Notes: generated from the sequence alone by a model not told the origin. Positions 37,013 to 46,816 are shown, counted from the stretch's first letter. The stretch: DNA of 64,000 bases from Paenibacillus sp. FSL R5-0341 (GCF_037975235.1 NZ_CP150241.1:1612001-1676000), one strand, 5' to 3'. A program made the numbers and translations.

Positions 37013-38963
37013 CAAGATTGAAGATACAGCATATGCCAATGAAGTTAAAATGAAGAGCACTCATGAGAAAAGTGGAGCATATGAGATAAATGAAAATAAT
37101 GAAAATGAAAAGTCTGAAATAGAAGCTCATCATCAGATGAACGAAAGTGATGTTCCAGATGACCCAAAACAAGCTGTATCATTGACGACGGTATGGTCCG
37201 TTATTTTTCGCTGGATGAAGCCTTATGGATTAGCTGTAGCGATCTTGCTCATTTTTATCGCAGCAGATGCGGTCTTTGATTGGGGACTTGCCTTTGTACA
37301 AGGATTCTTCGTGGATGCTATTCATGATGGGGGACAGGAGAAGTTAAACGCTACGGCGATGATCTTTATCGCCATTCTGGCAGGGTTTATTGTATTACTC
37401 GCGATGCATCGTTACGTGCTGGTATGGCTCAAGGAATCGATGCAACGGGATATGTCCATGGATCTGTTGAAACTGTTAAACCGGATGCCCTATTCCTGGG
37501 TGCGCAGACAGAAGTCCGGGGATGTGATGCTTCGCATCAAGGAAGACACCAAGCATGGTGCAGAAGTTGTTGAGGCTATTGCAGAGGGTGTTACGGTTGT
37601 ATTCATCATTGCTCTATCGCTGGGATACTTGTACAGAGCAGATGCATGGGTTGCGGTTATTGCCTTGGTAAGTGCAGGGGCAATCTGGTTCACGGCGAGG
37701 TTGTATGATCAGCGAATTGTACATCTGTCCGTTGAGGTCGAATCCCGGGAAGGCGAGTCCCAAGAACAGATCCAACAGTATGTTGAAGGGATACCGGTGA
37801 TTCAGATGTATGATGCTTCACCGTGGTTTCTCGCTCGTTTTCGGACACAACAGCAATCACTGAATCGTGTTCAGGCTAAGTTACAGATGACCCTGAGCAT
37901 GTCGGATAATGTGGCGATGGCGGTGTTTGGTCTGGCTCAATTGGCAGCGTTGTTCCTTATTGCTTTGTCAGCAGCTAGGGGAACTTTATCTCCGGGCATG
38001 GTTGTTGCAAGTAGTCTGCTGTTTGAACTGGTGGTGTGGCCAGTACTCGGCTTGTCCAGCCAGTGGAGTCAGATGCAAGCCAGCGTGGGTGCATTTGGAC
38101 GTATCTCTGCATGGTTGAAATTGGCGGAGAACAAGAAGACAGCATCCAATACTAAGCACGAGGAGTTTGCACAGGGAATTTGTAACCAAGATCAAGGGAG
38201 TACACAAAAAGGGGCACATAAAGAGAACGAAATGGCTATGCTACGTCTTCAACAGGTTACGGTAAAAGATGAAGACAGTGGTCGGAAGATTCTGGATCAG
38301 ATTACGCTTAATCTCGTTCCTGGTGAACTGGTTGCGGTAGTTGGCGCCAGTGGTGCAGGCAAATCTACACTGTGCCAAGTGTGTGCAGGGCTGATCGAGC
38401 CAACAAATGGAAACGTATTGCTGGGTGATAAACATGTTGCAGAGTATATAGAGATGGATGATCAATCCAAACTGACGTATATGCCGCAGACACCAACTTT
38501 TTTCACAGGAACGATTGAAGACAATATCCGTCTGAGTTCAGACGTTACATTGGACAAGGTAAAGCTTGCGGCAGGGCAGGCAGGTTTGCATGAATATATC
38601 GAGGCACAGGAAGGACAATATGCGGCGATGTTGCAAGAGAAAGGGGCCAATCTATCCGGAGGCCAGCAACAGCGACTATCGCTTGCCAGACTCTTTATGA
38701 GATCATCCGATCTGTATATTCTGGACGAACCTACGTCATCCCTGGATATTCAGACAGAACAGAACGTAATGAATCACTTGCTGAACTTTATGAAAGGCAG
38801 AAAAGGGTTACTCGTCACACATCGGATGGAAGTTGCTCGTCAGTGTTCTCGCATCCTTGTGATGGAGCATGGCCGAATTGCCGAGGATGGAACGCATGAA
38901 CAGCTGATGCAGAGGAAAGGATTGTATTATCGCATGAATGCAAAAGGCGGTGATACAACATGA
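37005..38963 (+). CDS. ABC exporter half-transporter 2
   Basis: 652 residues from ATG at 37005, GTGGAGG upstream. An unusually long acidic N-terminal tail of ~55 residues precedes the transmembrane domain; then Walker A GASGAGKST, signature LSGGQQQR and Walker B DLYILDEPTSSLD. Linker ~390-425 is Asn/Gln/Lys-rich. Partner of the upstream half-transporter. Its stop overlaps the start of a small gene with the tail of an Rpn nuclease. Confidence 0.92.
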   Translation: MSNKIEDTAYANEVKMKSTHEKSGAYEINENNENEKSEIEAHHQMNESDVPDDPKQAVSLTTVWSVIFRWMKPYGLAVAILLIFIAADAVFDWGLAFVQGFFVDAIHDGGQEKLNATAMIFIAILAGFIVLLAMHRYVLVWLKESMQRDMSMDLLKLLNRMPYSWVRRQKSGDVMLRIKEDTKHGAEVVEAIAEGVTVVFIIALSLGYLYRADAWVAVIALVSAGAIWFTARLYDQRIVHLSVEVESREGESQEQIQQYVEGIPVIQMYDASPWFLARFRTQQQSLNRVQAKLQMTLSMSDNVAMAVFGLAQLAALFLIALSAARGTLSPGMVVASSLLFELVVWPVLGLSSQWSQMQASVGAFGRISAWLKLAENKKTASNTKHEEFAQGICNQDQGSTQKGAHKENEMAMLRLQQVTVKDEDSGRKILDQITLNLVPGELVAVVGASGAGKSTLCQVCAGLIEPTNGNVLLGDKHVAEYIEMDDQSKLTYMPQTPTFFTGTIEDNIRLSSDVTLDKVKLAAGQAGLHEYIEAQEGQYAAMLQEKGANLSGGQQQRLSLARLFMRSSDLYILDEPTSSLDIQTEQNVMNHLLNFMKGRKGLLVTHRMEVARQCSRILVMEHGRIAEDGTHEQLMQRKGLYYRMNAKGGDTT

Positions 38964-39241
38964 ATGAATCTGGGGTTAAGAAAATAAGGGATACGCTGGA
39001 GTTCTTGAGTCAGGATCGGGAAGCACGTCGTTTGTATGAAGAGCGGCAGAAGTATTTGCATGATGAAGCTTCCATGATTGAATGGGCTACGGAAAAGGGC
39101 ATAGCAAAGGGGTTAGTGGAAGGGGAAAAAAGAAAGGCGATTGAGATTGCAAAAAACATGCTCTCATTTGGAATTGAAGTTTCAATTATTGCCGAAACAA
39201 GTGGTCTAACTGTGTCTGAAGTTGAGGCGTTGAAAGATTAG
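38960..39241 (+). CDS. C-terminal tail of an Rpn/PD-(D/E)XK transposase-like protein, truncated
   Basis: 93 residues. DREARRLYEERQKYLHDEAS and EKGIAKGLVEGEKRKAIEIA, then NMLSFGIEVSIIAETSGLTV, correspond to the C-terminal part of Rpn-family (recombination-promoting nuclease) proteins, which carry such GLxEG repeats and a final helix-turn. The catalytic nuclease half (~200 residues) is absent. The ATG overlaps the exporter stop (ATGA), so it looks translated; either a relic or a small surviving domain. Confidence 0.7.
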   Translation: MNESGVKKIRDTLEFLSQDREARRLYEERQKYLHDEASMIEWATEKGIAKGLVEGEKRKAIEIAKNMLSFGIEVSIIAETSGLTVSEVEALKD

Positions 39242-39553
39242 AAATACCACCAGTGTGAAAAAGTTTTTGTATGACTTAATAGTTTTGTCAAAATTAATGC
39301 AATCGTTTTGTCCAACTAGGGCAGGACGGTTGTTTTTATTTTGATGAAGAAGCTTCAAACGTTTTACAGTAAAACGCGGTTGCTCATTCGGGGCTGGGCC
39401 GTTAAACTAAAGGGAGCGGCGTTTGCTTGACGGACAAGTCATGAGAACGCCATTTTGTTGTCAAGGATGCGGTATATGTGCCGCTTTCGGATCTCAGAAT
39501 CGGATCGGACCAAGCTGGTGGAAGAACACCGGTGATAAGTAAGGAGTCTTTAC
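39242..39553. other. Intergenic region before recQ
   Basis: About 310 bp, no gene. A weak hairpin (GTCC/GGAC with CAATC/GGTTG) around 39300-39330 is followed by TTTTTATTTT and may terminate the exporter transcript. Nothing else seen. Confidence 0.45.
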
Positions 39554-41434
39554 ATGAGTGTGCAAACACCTACATTAGAAGAAGCGCAGGGTCTCCTGCA
39601 AAAATATTATGGCTACCCCGACTTCCGTGAGGGACAGAAAAAAATTGTAGCCAGCCTGCTCGAACGTGAAGATACGCTCGGCATTATGCCAACTGGGGGC
39701 GGTAAGTCGATCTGTTATCAGATCCCCGCTCTGTTATATTCGGGACTGACACTTGTGGTCTCCCCGTTGATCTCATTAATGAAGGACCAGGTCGATGCGT
39801 TGACGACCGCCGGAATTGCTGCCGCGTATATTAATAGTACGTTAAGCGGCAAAGAAGTGAATGATCGCATCCGCGCGGCGCAGCGCGGTGAGTTGAAGCT
39901 GCTCTATGTCGCGCCTGAGCGACTGGAGCTGGATTGGTTCCGCGAGGAGATGGGCTATTTGCCGATCTCGTGCGTTGCCGTGGATGAGGCCCACTGTGTA
40001 TCGCAGTGGGGGCATGATTTTCGGACAAGCTACCTGGCGGTAGCGCCGTTTGTGGATAGTTTGCCGGAGCGGCCGGTGGTTGCGGCCTTTACGGCTACAG
40101 CGACGCCCGAGGTCATGGGCGATATTCTGCGGCTGCTGCGTTTGCAGGACCCGCAGACATATGTGACCGGACTTGGGCGGGATAATCTGGCGTTTAGCGT
40201 GCTGCGTGGCGAGAGCAAAAAGGATTTTGTTCTGAATTATGCTCGCGAGCATGCCAGCGAGCCAGGTATTATATACGCCGCGACCCGTAAGGACGTGGAC
40301 GATCTGCATCAGCGTTTGTTGCAGGCGGGATTGCCCGCAGGACGCTACCATGCCGGGATGACGGACGATGAACGGTCCCAGAGCCAGGAAGCTTTTTTGT
40401 ACGATGATATCCGAGTGATGGTGGCGACCAATGCGTTCGGCATGGGGATTGATAAATCGAACGTGCGTTACGTGATTCATAACAGCATGCCGAAGAACAT
40501 GGAGGCATATGTGCAGGAAGCCGGACGTGCGGGACGGGACGGAGAGCCAAGCCAGTGCATTCTGCTGTTCGGTGCACAGGACATTATCACCCAGAAGTTC
40601 CTGATTGAACAGAATCCGATGGACGGCGACCGCAAACAGAACGATTACCGGAAGCTGCAGCAGATGGTGGATTACTGTTACACGACGCGTTGTCTGCGCA
40701 GTGCGCAGCTGGATTATTTCGGTGAGGTGCATGACGATACACCGTGCGGTACTTGCAGTTCCTGTACGGACGACCGCGAGTTGGTTGACATGACGATTGA
40801 TGCACAGAAAATATTCAGCTGCATTCACCGCATGCGTGAACGATACGGTGTATCACTGGTTGCTTCGGTGCTCAAAGGCTCTCGTGCGAAAAAGGTACTC
40901 GATTACGGCTTCAACTCTCTGCCAACCTATGGCGTGATGGGCAATCGGACAGAGCGTGAGATCTCGGAGATCATCAACGTGATGGTATCGGAAGGATATC
41001 TGATGCTGTCCGAGGGACAGTATCCGGTCGTTCGTTTGCAGCCATTAGCGGTAGAAGTGCTGAAAGGTCAACGTGAAGTGATGCAACGTGTGGTCCGCAA
41101 GACAGCGGCAACGGCTTCGGGTACGAACTACGGCGGACGTCGTGGACGCGATGCGATGCCATCTGCGGTCAACGAGACGGTATTCGAACAGCTGCGTCTG
41201 ATCCGGCGTGATCTGGCGGCGAAAGAGCATGTACCATCGTACATTATTTTCAATGATGCGACCCTGCGTGAGATGAGTGTGGTATGTCCACAGACAGAAC
41301 GTGACATGCTGGATATCAAAGGGGTCGGTGAGGTCAAGTACCGCAAGTACGGACTGCCGTTCCTGGAGTTTTTCCAGAAGCAATCAGGAGAAGAAGTGGA
41401 TACGGATGATGATGCGTTTTACGAGTATGAGTAG
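39554..41434 (+). CDS. recQ: ATP-dependent DNA helicase RecQ
   Basis: 626 residues. Helicase motifs: FREGQKKIV, Walker [15 protein letters not shown] (Lys51), [15 protein letters not shown] (DEAH), motif [18 protein letters not shown]. The RQC zinc site has C..C patterns in [16 protein letters not shown] and CGTCSSC; an HRDC domain ends the protein ([20 protein letters not shown]). It unwinds recombination and replication intermediates in the cytoplasm. Start supported by AAGGAG eleven bases upstream. Confidence 0.96.
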   Translation: MSVQTPTLEEAQGLLQKYYGYPDFREGQKKIVASLLEREDTLGIMPTGGGKSICYQIPALLYSGLTLVVSPLISLMKDQVDALTTAGIAAAYINSTLSGKEVNDRIRAAQRGELKLLYVAPERLELDWFREEMGYLPISCVAVDEAHCVSQWGHDFRTSYLAVAPFVDSLPERPVVAAFTATATPEVMGDILRLLRLQDPQTYVTGLGRDNLAFSVLRGESKKDFVLNYAREHASEPGIIYAATRKDVDDLHQRLLQAGLPAGRYHAGMTDDERSQSQEAFLYDDIRVMVATNAFGMGIDKSNVRYVIHNSMPKNMEAYVQEAGRAGRDGEPSQCILLFGAQDIITQKFLIEQNPMDGDRKQNDYRKLQQMVDYCYTTRCLRSAQLDYFGEVHDDTPCGTCSSCTDDRELVDMTIDAQKIFSCIHRMRERYGVSLVASVLKGSRAKKVLDYGFNSLPTYGVMGNRTEREISEIINVMVSEGYLMLSEGQYPVVRLQPLAVEVLKGQREVMQRVVRKTAATASGTNYGGRRGRDAMPSAVNETVFEQLRLIRRDLAAKEHVPSYIIFNDATLREMSVVCPQTERDMLDIKGVGEVKYRKYGLPFLEFFQKQSGEEVDTDDDAFYEYE

Positions 41435-41773
41435 GTAAATATGAGTGAGTATGAGTTGATTGTGAGCGAGCTTGGCTGGTTGGGATTGAGTGAGAATTTT
41501 TTTACATTCGCCATTTCAAGTCTTTGAAGTTCATGACACGTAAAGCTTAATTGATCCAACGTTGATAGTTATCATCATGCAAGTCGATGGTTCGTCCATG
41601 ATACGGGGGAAGCGTTCGGTAGAGGTTCGAGGCTAAAGCCTAAAGTTTAAAGGCTCAAGGCAGTAAAATGTGGATATCTATTGTGGATGGAATGCAAATG
41701 AGGTCTTTTACAGGGTGAAGTTGAGTTTGAAGTTGATTTTTGTGTCTCTGGTATGCGGACAAAAGATGGTGAA

Positions 41774-41930
41774 TTGTCTTTCAAAAGGTGGACATTGGCG
41801 TTAGAAAGGGTTGATCGTATCACATACAGCATGTAGTTTTATTGTATGTGTTTTGTGCTATATGTTGTGGTTTTCGTTTGGCGGGGTGTATATGTCGTTT
41901 TGAAAAGAGTGTCCACTCTTTGAAAGACAA
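41774..41930. repeat. Inverted repeat (two 21-bp arms, ~115 bp apart) in a gene-free region
   Basis: Arm one (41774-41794) begins TTGTCTTTCAAA and ends GTGGACA; arm two (41910-41930) is its near-perfect reverse complement. Between them lie a smaller inverted repeat, CACATAC and GTATGTG, and a G/T-rich stretch. The surrounding 41435-42068 interval (634 bp between recQ and the radical-SAM gene) has no convincing gene. Possibly a small relic element or a processed RNA. Confidence 0.55.
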
Positions 41931-42068
41931 AAGTTGGATATGTCCATGAGAGATGGAATGGCTAGTTCAAAAGAGGTTTAGATGAACAGCATCCGGGGCA
42001 GGATGGCTGTGCAGCTTTCCTTTTACCAAAAAAATATGGTCTGGGTGTCCAGGCAAAGGTTGTGAACC

Positions 42069-44111
42069 ATGAAGGTTATTCTTTCTACATTAAATGCAAA
42101 GTACATCCATACCTCCTTGGCCTTGCGGTGTCTGAAGGCGTACAGTGAGAAGGATTTTGATATTGACCTGGCGGAGTATACGATCAAGGACCCGGTGATG
42201 AATATTGTGTCTGATCTGTATCAGCGCGGCGCGGACGTGATTGGTTTCTCGTGTTACATCTGGAACATTGAAGAGACGATAAAGGTCATTGATAATCTGA
42301 AAAAGGTTATGCCGAACGTGAAAATTCTGCTGGGCGGGCCGGAAGTGTCCTACGACACGGAATATTGGATGAACCGCATTCCAAATGTGGATTTCATCGT
42401 GATGGGTGAAGGGGAAGAGACGCTGCATCAGCTCTTGACGGAGCTGGAAGGAAGCAAGAAATTCCACTTTGTCTATGGACTGGCGTATCGCAAAGGGGAA
42501 GAGGTCATTCTCATGCCAGGACGCCCGAAAGCGGATCTGAACGATCTGCCGTCACCGCATCGATTTGATGAGGATATCCCGGAGCTTGGGAAACGGGTTG
42601 TTTATTTTGAGACCAGTCGGGGCTGTCCGTTCAGTTGTCAGTTCTGTCTGTCCAGTATTGAGGTCGGCGTGCGGTATTACGATATTGAGCGGACGAAGTC
42701 GGACATTCTGTACCTGATTGAGAAGGGCGCAAAGCTGATCAAGTTTGTGGACCGGACGTTTAACATCAAGCGGGATTATGCGCTCGAAATGTTCAAATTC
42801 CTGATCGAGAATCATCAGGGGACGGTGTTCCAGTTTGAAATTACGGCAGATATTATGCGTCCCGAGGTACTGGACTATCTGGCTGAGAATGCGCCGCCAG
42901 GCACATTCCGCTTCGAAATTGGGGTTCAGTCCACGAATGATCCGACAAATGAACTGGTGAAACGTCGCCAGAACTTTACGAAGCTGAGCCGCACGGTAAA
43001 CAAGGTTAAAGCCAGCGGCAAAATCGACCAGCATCTGGATCTCATTGCCGGACTGCCGGAGGAAGATTACAATACGTTCCGCAAGACGTTTAACGATGTG
43101 TTTGCCCTAGGGCCAGAAGAGCTTCAGCTCGGATTCCTCAAAATGCTGCGTGGTACAGGTCTGCGTCTGGATGCGGAGAAGTACAACTATACGTACATGG
43201 ATCACGCGCCGTATGAGATTCTGGGCAGTGATGTGCTGCCGTTCAGTGACATCGTACGCCTGAAGCGGCTGGAGGATGTACTGGAGAAATACTGGAACGC
43301 ACACCGGATGGACCACACGCTGAAGTACCTGATGGAGCAGGAGTTCAACTCGCCGTTTGATTTCTTCCAGGCGTTTGGGGATTATTGGGAAGGTCAGGGG
43401 TGGCAGAAGATTGGTCACCAACTGGAGGATCTGTTTACCCGTCTGCACAGCTTCCTGGAGTCACGGAACACACCGCATATGGATATCGTGCTCGGCCTGA
43501 TGAAACTGGACTATTTCCTCGGTCACAAATACAAACCACGCAAAATCTGGTGGGAAGATCCGCTCCAGAAAGACCAGTGGGCGGGTTATATGAAAACGTT
43601 GGCTGAACGTCCTGAAGACGTTCGTCTGCCACGTGTTGCCGGTGCCGCTGGCACGGCATGGTTGGAAAGTAGCGGCACGGGTGCGAGTGCCGCTGGGGTA
43701 AGTTCGGCTGCTGCCGGGGAAGACTCTGCCGCAGATGCGGCGGGTGTGATTGGCAGCGAAGCCGGGGGTGCAGCGTCACTCACTTCGGGCGACGCAACAG
43801 GGTCCGCCGCGGATGGAGCGGCGGACATGGTGGACGGCAACGCTTCGCGTGCGTTGCCGATGACCTCGGCCATGACCGCACAGACGGTCATGGGTGCCCG
43901 TGCTTTCGCCGACCTTGGTCTCGGCGAAAAGGAACTGCAGAAGCACACCGTATTGGATGTGCTTCCGTTCCGGCTTGAGCGTGTGCTAGCTGGCGCCAGC
44001 CCGCTTGCCGCGAAAGGCCAGACGCTGCTGGTCGTTGTGTACCAGCAGCATGAAGGGCAGCAGGCGCAGTATTACACGCTGCCGCTGGGAGAAGAAGCCG
44101 CTGCCATGTAG
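42069..44111 (+). CDS. B12-binding-domain radical SAM protein (DUF4080 type) with an Ala/Gly-rich insert
   Basis: 680 residues. N-terminal B12-binding-like Rossmann domain (~1-140); radical SAM core with RGCPFSCQFC (Cys186, 190, 193) binding the 4Fe-4S cluster; DUF4080-like C-terminal region. Residues ~530-610 are a low-complexity Ala/Gly/Ser stretch in GC-rich DNA, absent from the rest of the protein style and probably a flexible linker before a final ~60-residue domain. It is predicted to catalyse a radical reaction; the substrate is unknown. Confidence 0.85.
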   Translation: MKVILSTLNAKYIHTSLALRCLKAYSEKDFDIDLAEYTIKDPVMNIVSDLYQRGADVIGFSCYIWNIEETIKVIDNLKKVMPNVKILLGGPEVSYDTEYWMNRIPNVDFIVMGEGEETLHQLLTELEGSKKFHFVYGLAYRKGEEVILMPGRPKADLNDLPSPHRFDEDIPELGKRVVYFETSRGCPFSCQFCLSSIEVGVRYYDIERTKSDILYLIEKGAKLIKFVDRTFNIKRDYALEMFKFLIENHQGTVFQFEITADIMRPEVLDYLAENAPPGTFRFEIGVQSTNDPTNELVKRRQNFTKLSRTVNKVKASGKIDQHLDLIAGLPEEDYNTFRKTFNDVFALGPEELQLGFLKMLRGTGLRLDAEKYNYTYMDHAPYEILGSDVLPFSDIVRLKRLEDVLEKYWNAHRMDHTLKYLMEQEFNSPFDFFQAFGDYWEGQGWQKIGHQLEDLFTRLHSFLESRNTPHMDIVLGLMKLDYFLGHKYKPRKIWWEDPLQKDQWAGYMKTLAERPEDVRLPRVAGAAGTAWLESSGTGASAAGVSSAAAGEDSAADAAGVIGSEAGGAASLTSGDATGSAADGAADMVDGNASRALPMTSAMTAQTVMGARAFADLGLGEKELQKHTVLDVLPFRLERVLAGASPLAAKGQTLLVVVYQQHEGQQAQYYTLPLGEEAAAM

Positions 44112-44240
44112 GTGCAGCGGCCTGACACAAGCTGTATGGCCTATCGGCATCATTCAGCAGGAAGATGTGCCGCGTCTTTACGGTCCGTGGCACGTTTGGG
44201 GCAGGCATCACCGCTATGTGCGGGGGATGCCTGACTTGAT

Positions 44241-44305
44241 GAGCACCGCGCTATTGACCGCGGTGCTTCTCCATGAGGTGCTGCCCATTGGGCGCAGCAC
44301 CTCAT
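44241..44305 (+). terminator. Two adjacent strong GC-rich hairpins without T run
   Basis: AGCACCGCG (44242-44250) pairs with CGCGGTGCT (44259-44267). Immediately after, ATGAGGTGCTGCCC (44273-44286) pairs with GGGCGCAGCACCTCAT (44290-44305). No T run follows either, so they may be RNA processing or repeat structures rather than terminators. The 44112-44480 interval has no other feature. Confidence 0.55.
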
Positions 44306-44480
44306 CCTTACGCGGCTTGTCATTGCACAAGTCGCGCTCCGTACTACCTTTTACAACAGCATATATGTTCCGAAAGCATCGGAAGGACGTCTGATTCCCT
44401 AGGGGATGAAGAAGGGCCTTCCTTTTTGTTTTTCAGAATGATAGCAATAGCATAACCAATCCAATCGAAGGAGAGTTTCC

Positions 44481-45264
44481 TATGAATGAACATGCTACTA
44501 CCACAGAGACGATTACCATAACAAAAGGTTCCGCTGAATTACTGCACATCTACATCCCGTATAACCCTGCATATATTGAGCGCATTCGTCGGATCAAGGG
44601 CAGAAGGTGGGAATCCCAAAAAAAGTGTGGATTATTTTTTACACCATAGCTGCTATACAGGAGTTCATGAATCAATTTGATCCAGTTGATGTCCAGATTG
44701 CCCCGGAGTTGTGGGTGGAAAGCGAAGATTTACAGCATTGGAAAACTAGCAAGGGAAGTAATGTATGGAGTAAAGAGTCACTACAGAAGGCATTAACATT
44801 ACGAGGATACAGCAGTAAAACAATTAGAGCGTATTCATGTACTCCATCATCCTACAGATATCCAGTATATTCGTCCCAAAAAGCAGATAAAATTACCTAA
44901 AGTCATGTCAGAAAAAGAAGTTTCTCAATTGCTTAAATCTGTTGTGCAGGAATACACTACGGAGTATAGACCCAATCGTTGGTTATTTCCGGGACAAGCT
45001 TCTGATCGGCATCTTACCGAGCGCAGCGTACAGAAGGTTTTTGAAGAAGCTAGACAACGCGCAGGCATTGTAAAAAAGGTTAGTATTCATGCCTTAAGGC
45101 ACTCCTTCGCTACGCATTTACTGGAAAACGGAACAGACTTGCGCTACATTCAGGAGCTACTCGGTCATACGAGTGCACGAACAACTCAGCGATATACGCA
45201 TGTGAGTATGAAAAATATCCAGCGTATTCAGAGTCCGCTGGATCGTTTGGATCTGGGAGAGTGA
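44481..45264 (+). pseudogene. Decayed tyrosine recombinase (integrase), adjacent to the cassette array
   Basis: The frame opens at ATG 44481 (GAAGGAG upstream). It runs to a poly-A frameshift near 44625, continues in another frame as VWIIFYTIAAIQEFMNQFDP and a SAM-like segment [19 protein letters not shown], breaks again near 44830, and continues as [20 protein letters not shown]. The last part (ATG 44905) has [15 protein letters not shown] and [18 protein letters not shown], i.e. the HxxR, LGH and nucleophile Tyr. Between [12 protein letters not shown] and VVQEYTTEY about 75-100 residues, including the first catalytic Arg and the Lys, are missing, and a further ~60 residues are missing before that. 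It cannot be active. C-terminal SPLDRL is like IntI/XerD relatives. Confidence 0.85.
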
Positions 45265-45306
45265 GTTCTCCTATAAATCTACCTTTTTCACCAAATTCTT
45301 CTTCGC

Positions 45307-45396
45307 AAATACCACAGCATCGGTTATCATAGACGTAGTTCGGATATCAGGCAAGATTTGTGGTATTTACGAAGTGCATAAATTAGATGTTATGTG
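45307..45396 (+). other. Candidate attI-like site
   Basis: Just downstream of the recombinase relic, AAATACCACA (45307-45316) and TGTGGTATTT (45359-45368) form a perfect 10-bp inverted repeat. About 20 bp further is the first cassette junction GTTATGTG (45389-45396). In integrons the attI site lies beside the integrase and ends in the same GTT core, so this interval is the natural candidate. No experimental support. Confidence 0.45.
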
Positions 45397-45425
45397 AAAC
45401 CACTCGAAAGCAAAGGAATAATAAA

Positions 45426-46007
45426 ATGATAAAAATGAGTGAAAATGAATGTTCAAAGCCTCTTAAAATCATAATAGGAGCATCTTCACAAGCCTATCCA
45501 GACTGGATTCAAACTCAAGAAGAAGAATTGAATCTACTGGATCGAGCTGATTGGGAAGAAAGCTTTAAGTCAAGAAAGATTAGAACTATCCTTGCAGAAC
45601 ATGTATGGGAGCATTTGTCTTACGAAGAAGGCGTGGAAGCAGCAAAGATTTGTTATGATTTTCTTGAACCAGAAGGATATATTCGATGTGCAGTACCGGA
45701 TGCTTTTTTTAGAAATGAAGAGTACCAGAATATTGTTCAGATCGGTGGACCCGGCCCAAAAGAACATCCAGCTGCAAGTCATAAGATTGTACATAATTAT
45801 AAGACCATTACAAGCATGTTCGAAGAAGCAGGATTCAAGATTAAGTTACTGGAATACTGTGACGAAAGTGGAGAATTTCATTTTAATAACTGGAATCCTG
45901 AAGATGGTTTCATTTATAGATCTTTTCAATTTGATCACCGAAACAACAATGATGAATTGGGATTCGTCTCACTGATAGTAGATGCAGTCAAAGAAATGTC
46001 GGAGTAA
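45426..46007 (+). CDS. Cassette 1: methyltransferase-like protein
   Basis: 193 residues from ATG at 45426 (AAGGA upstream); the ATG at 45387 would lie on the recombination core. LKIIIGASSQAYPDWIQTQE, then ILAEHVWEHLSYEEGVEAAK and FLEPEGYIRCAVPDAFFRN, follow the layout of class I SAM methyltransferases that act on sugars or small molecules (motif I is degenerate). EHVWEHL resembles the EVIEHL-type motif. Cassette 5' end GTTATGTG; its attC box is CACATAAC. Confidence 0.68.
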   Translation: MIKMSENECSKPLKIIIGASSQAYPDWIQTQEEELNLLDRADWEESFKSRKIRTILAEHVWEHLSYEEGVEAAKICYDFLEPEGYIRCAVPDAFFRNEEYQNIVQIGGPGPKEHPAASHKIVHNYKTITSMFEEAGFKIKLLEYCDESGEFHFNNWNPEDGFIYRSFQFDHRNNNDELGFVSLIVDAVKEMSE

Positions 46008-46027
46008 GTCGAAGAAGAAAGTGGCAT

Positions 46028-46125
46028 CACATAACATCATATTCGCGCTGCGGACATTCGTCCTGGGTCTGGCATTCGCCAGACACTCGACATGCGTCGA
46101 GTCGTGAATACGGGAACGTTAGCTG
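46028..46125 (+). repeat. attC-like site 1
   Basis: Starts CACATAAC, ends GTTAGCTG. Inner L-like boxes ATTCGCG and CGTGAAT close a junction with three hairpins: GGACATTCGTCC, GTCTGGCATTCGCCAGAC and CTCGACATGCGTCGAG. 98 bp. Closest in form to sites 4 and 7. Confidence 0.88.
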
Positions 46126-46156
46126 AAGTAACTGAGAGAACAAGGAGTGATATTGA

Positions 46157-46795
46157 ATGACAGATAAGGCGATTTTCAATGAATTAATTCAAGAAGGAGA
46201 GATGATAAATCCGTACTTTGGACAAATATTAGAAAATGGAATCGATTTTGTACCTTACATAGGAAAGTTAATTCAGACAGTCAAAATTAATCGACTAATT
46301 CGCAGATTTAAAGAGCATGACAAAAAAATTAATTTCATATCGCACCTTGCAGCAGATTCTGTATTATCATCGGAATATATAAGTCAAAGGATTTTCCCAA
46401 TTATCTTTTCAGATTTGTTTGAAGAACATGAAGATGCAAAAATAAATTTAATACTTAATGGCTTTGAAAATGTTTTTATTGAAGAGAATAAGAACGAATC
46501 AGTGATAATTAACTTTTATGATATGTTAAGAAATTTAAGATACTTGGATTTGAAGAGGTTATTTTATTTGGCAGGATTGACTGAAGAAACTATTACTTTT
46601 GTCCAAGAAAGTGACGTACATGGTTTGATACGAAATATAGATAGAAGACTAGAGAATAATGGATTACTAAATATAAAGAAAACATGGAAAGACATTGGTG
46701 ATAGTGATTCAGATAAAGATAGAGATGATGTTGAAATTTCACTTTATGGAAATAAATTCTTGAAATTCATACTTGAAGGGGATGGGCTAAAGTAA
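46157..46795 (+). CDS. Cassette 2: hypothetical protein
   Basis: 212 residues, AAGGAGTG ribosome site. Rich in Ile, Asn, Glu and Lys; mostly predicted helical (FISHLAADSVLSSEYISQRI, FLKFILEGDG). No signal peptide; a short hydrophobic segment IDFVPYIGKLI near residues 31-41 is too weak for a membrane helix. I do not recognise a family. Cassette starts GTTAGCTG, and its attC box is CAGCTAAC. Low GC compared with flanking chromosome. Confidence 0.6.
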   Translation: MTDKAIFNELIQEGEMINPYFGQILENGIDFVPYIGKLIQTVKINRLIRRFKEHDKKINFISHLAADSVLSSEYISQRIFPIIFSDLFEEHEDAKINLILNGFENVFIEENKNESVIINFYDMLRNLRYLDLKRLFYLAGLTEETITFVQESDVHGLIRNIDRRLENNGLLNIKKTWKDIGDSDSDKDRDDVEISLYGNKFLKFILEGDGLK

Positions 46796-46816
46796 ATTCA
46801 ATGAAGTCAGTTAAAT

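Noticed and set aside
39842..40828. A 328-codon minus-strand frame inside recQ
   Set aside because: Antisense shadow of a well-supported helicase gene, with no start signal and implausible Cys/His/Ile composition.
44241..44305. The paired hairpins as an intrinsic terminator of the radical-SAM gene
   Set aside because: Neither stem is followed by a T run; kept as a structure of unknown use with low confidence as a terminator.
44607..45264. Two separate small recombinase genes (44607-44900 and 44905-45264)
   Set aside because: They are pieces of one disrupted gene; neither has a good ribosome site and the frames join to one recombinase when the lesions are allowed for.
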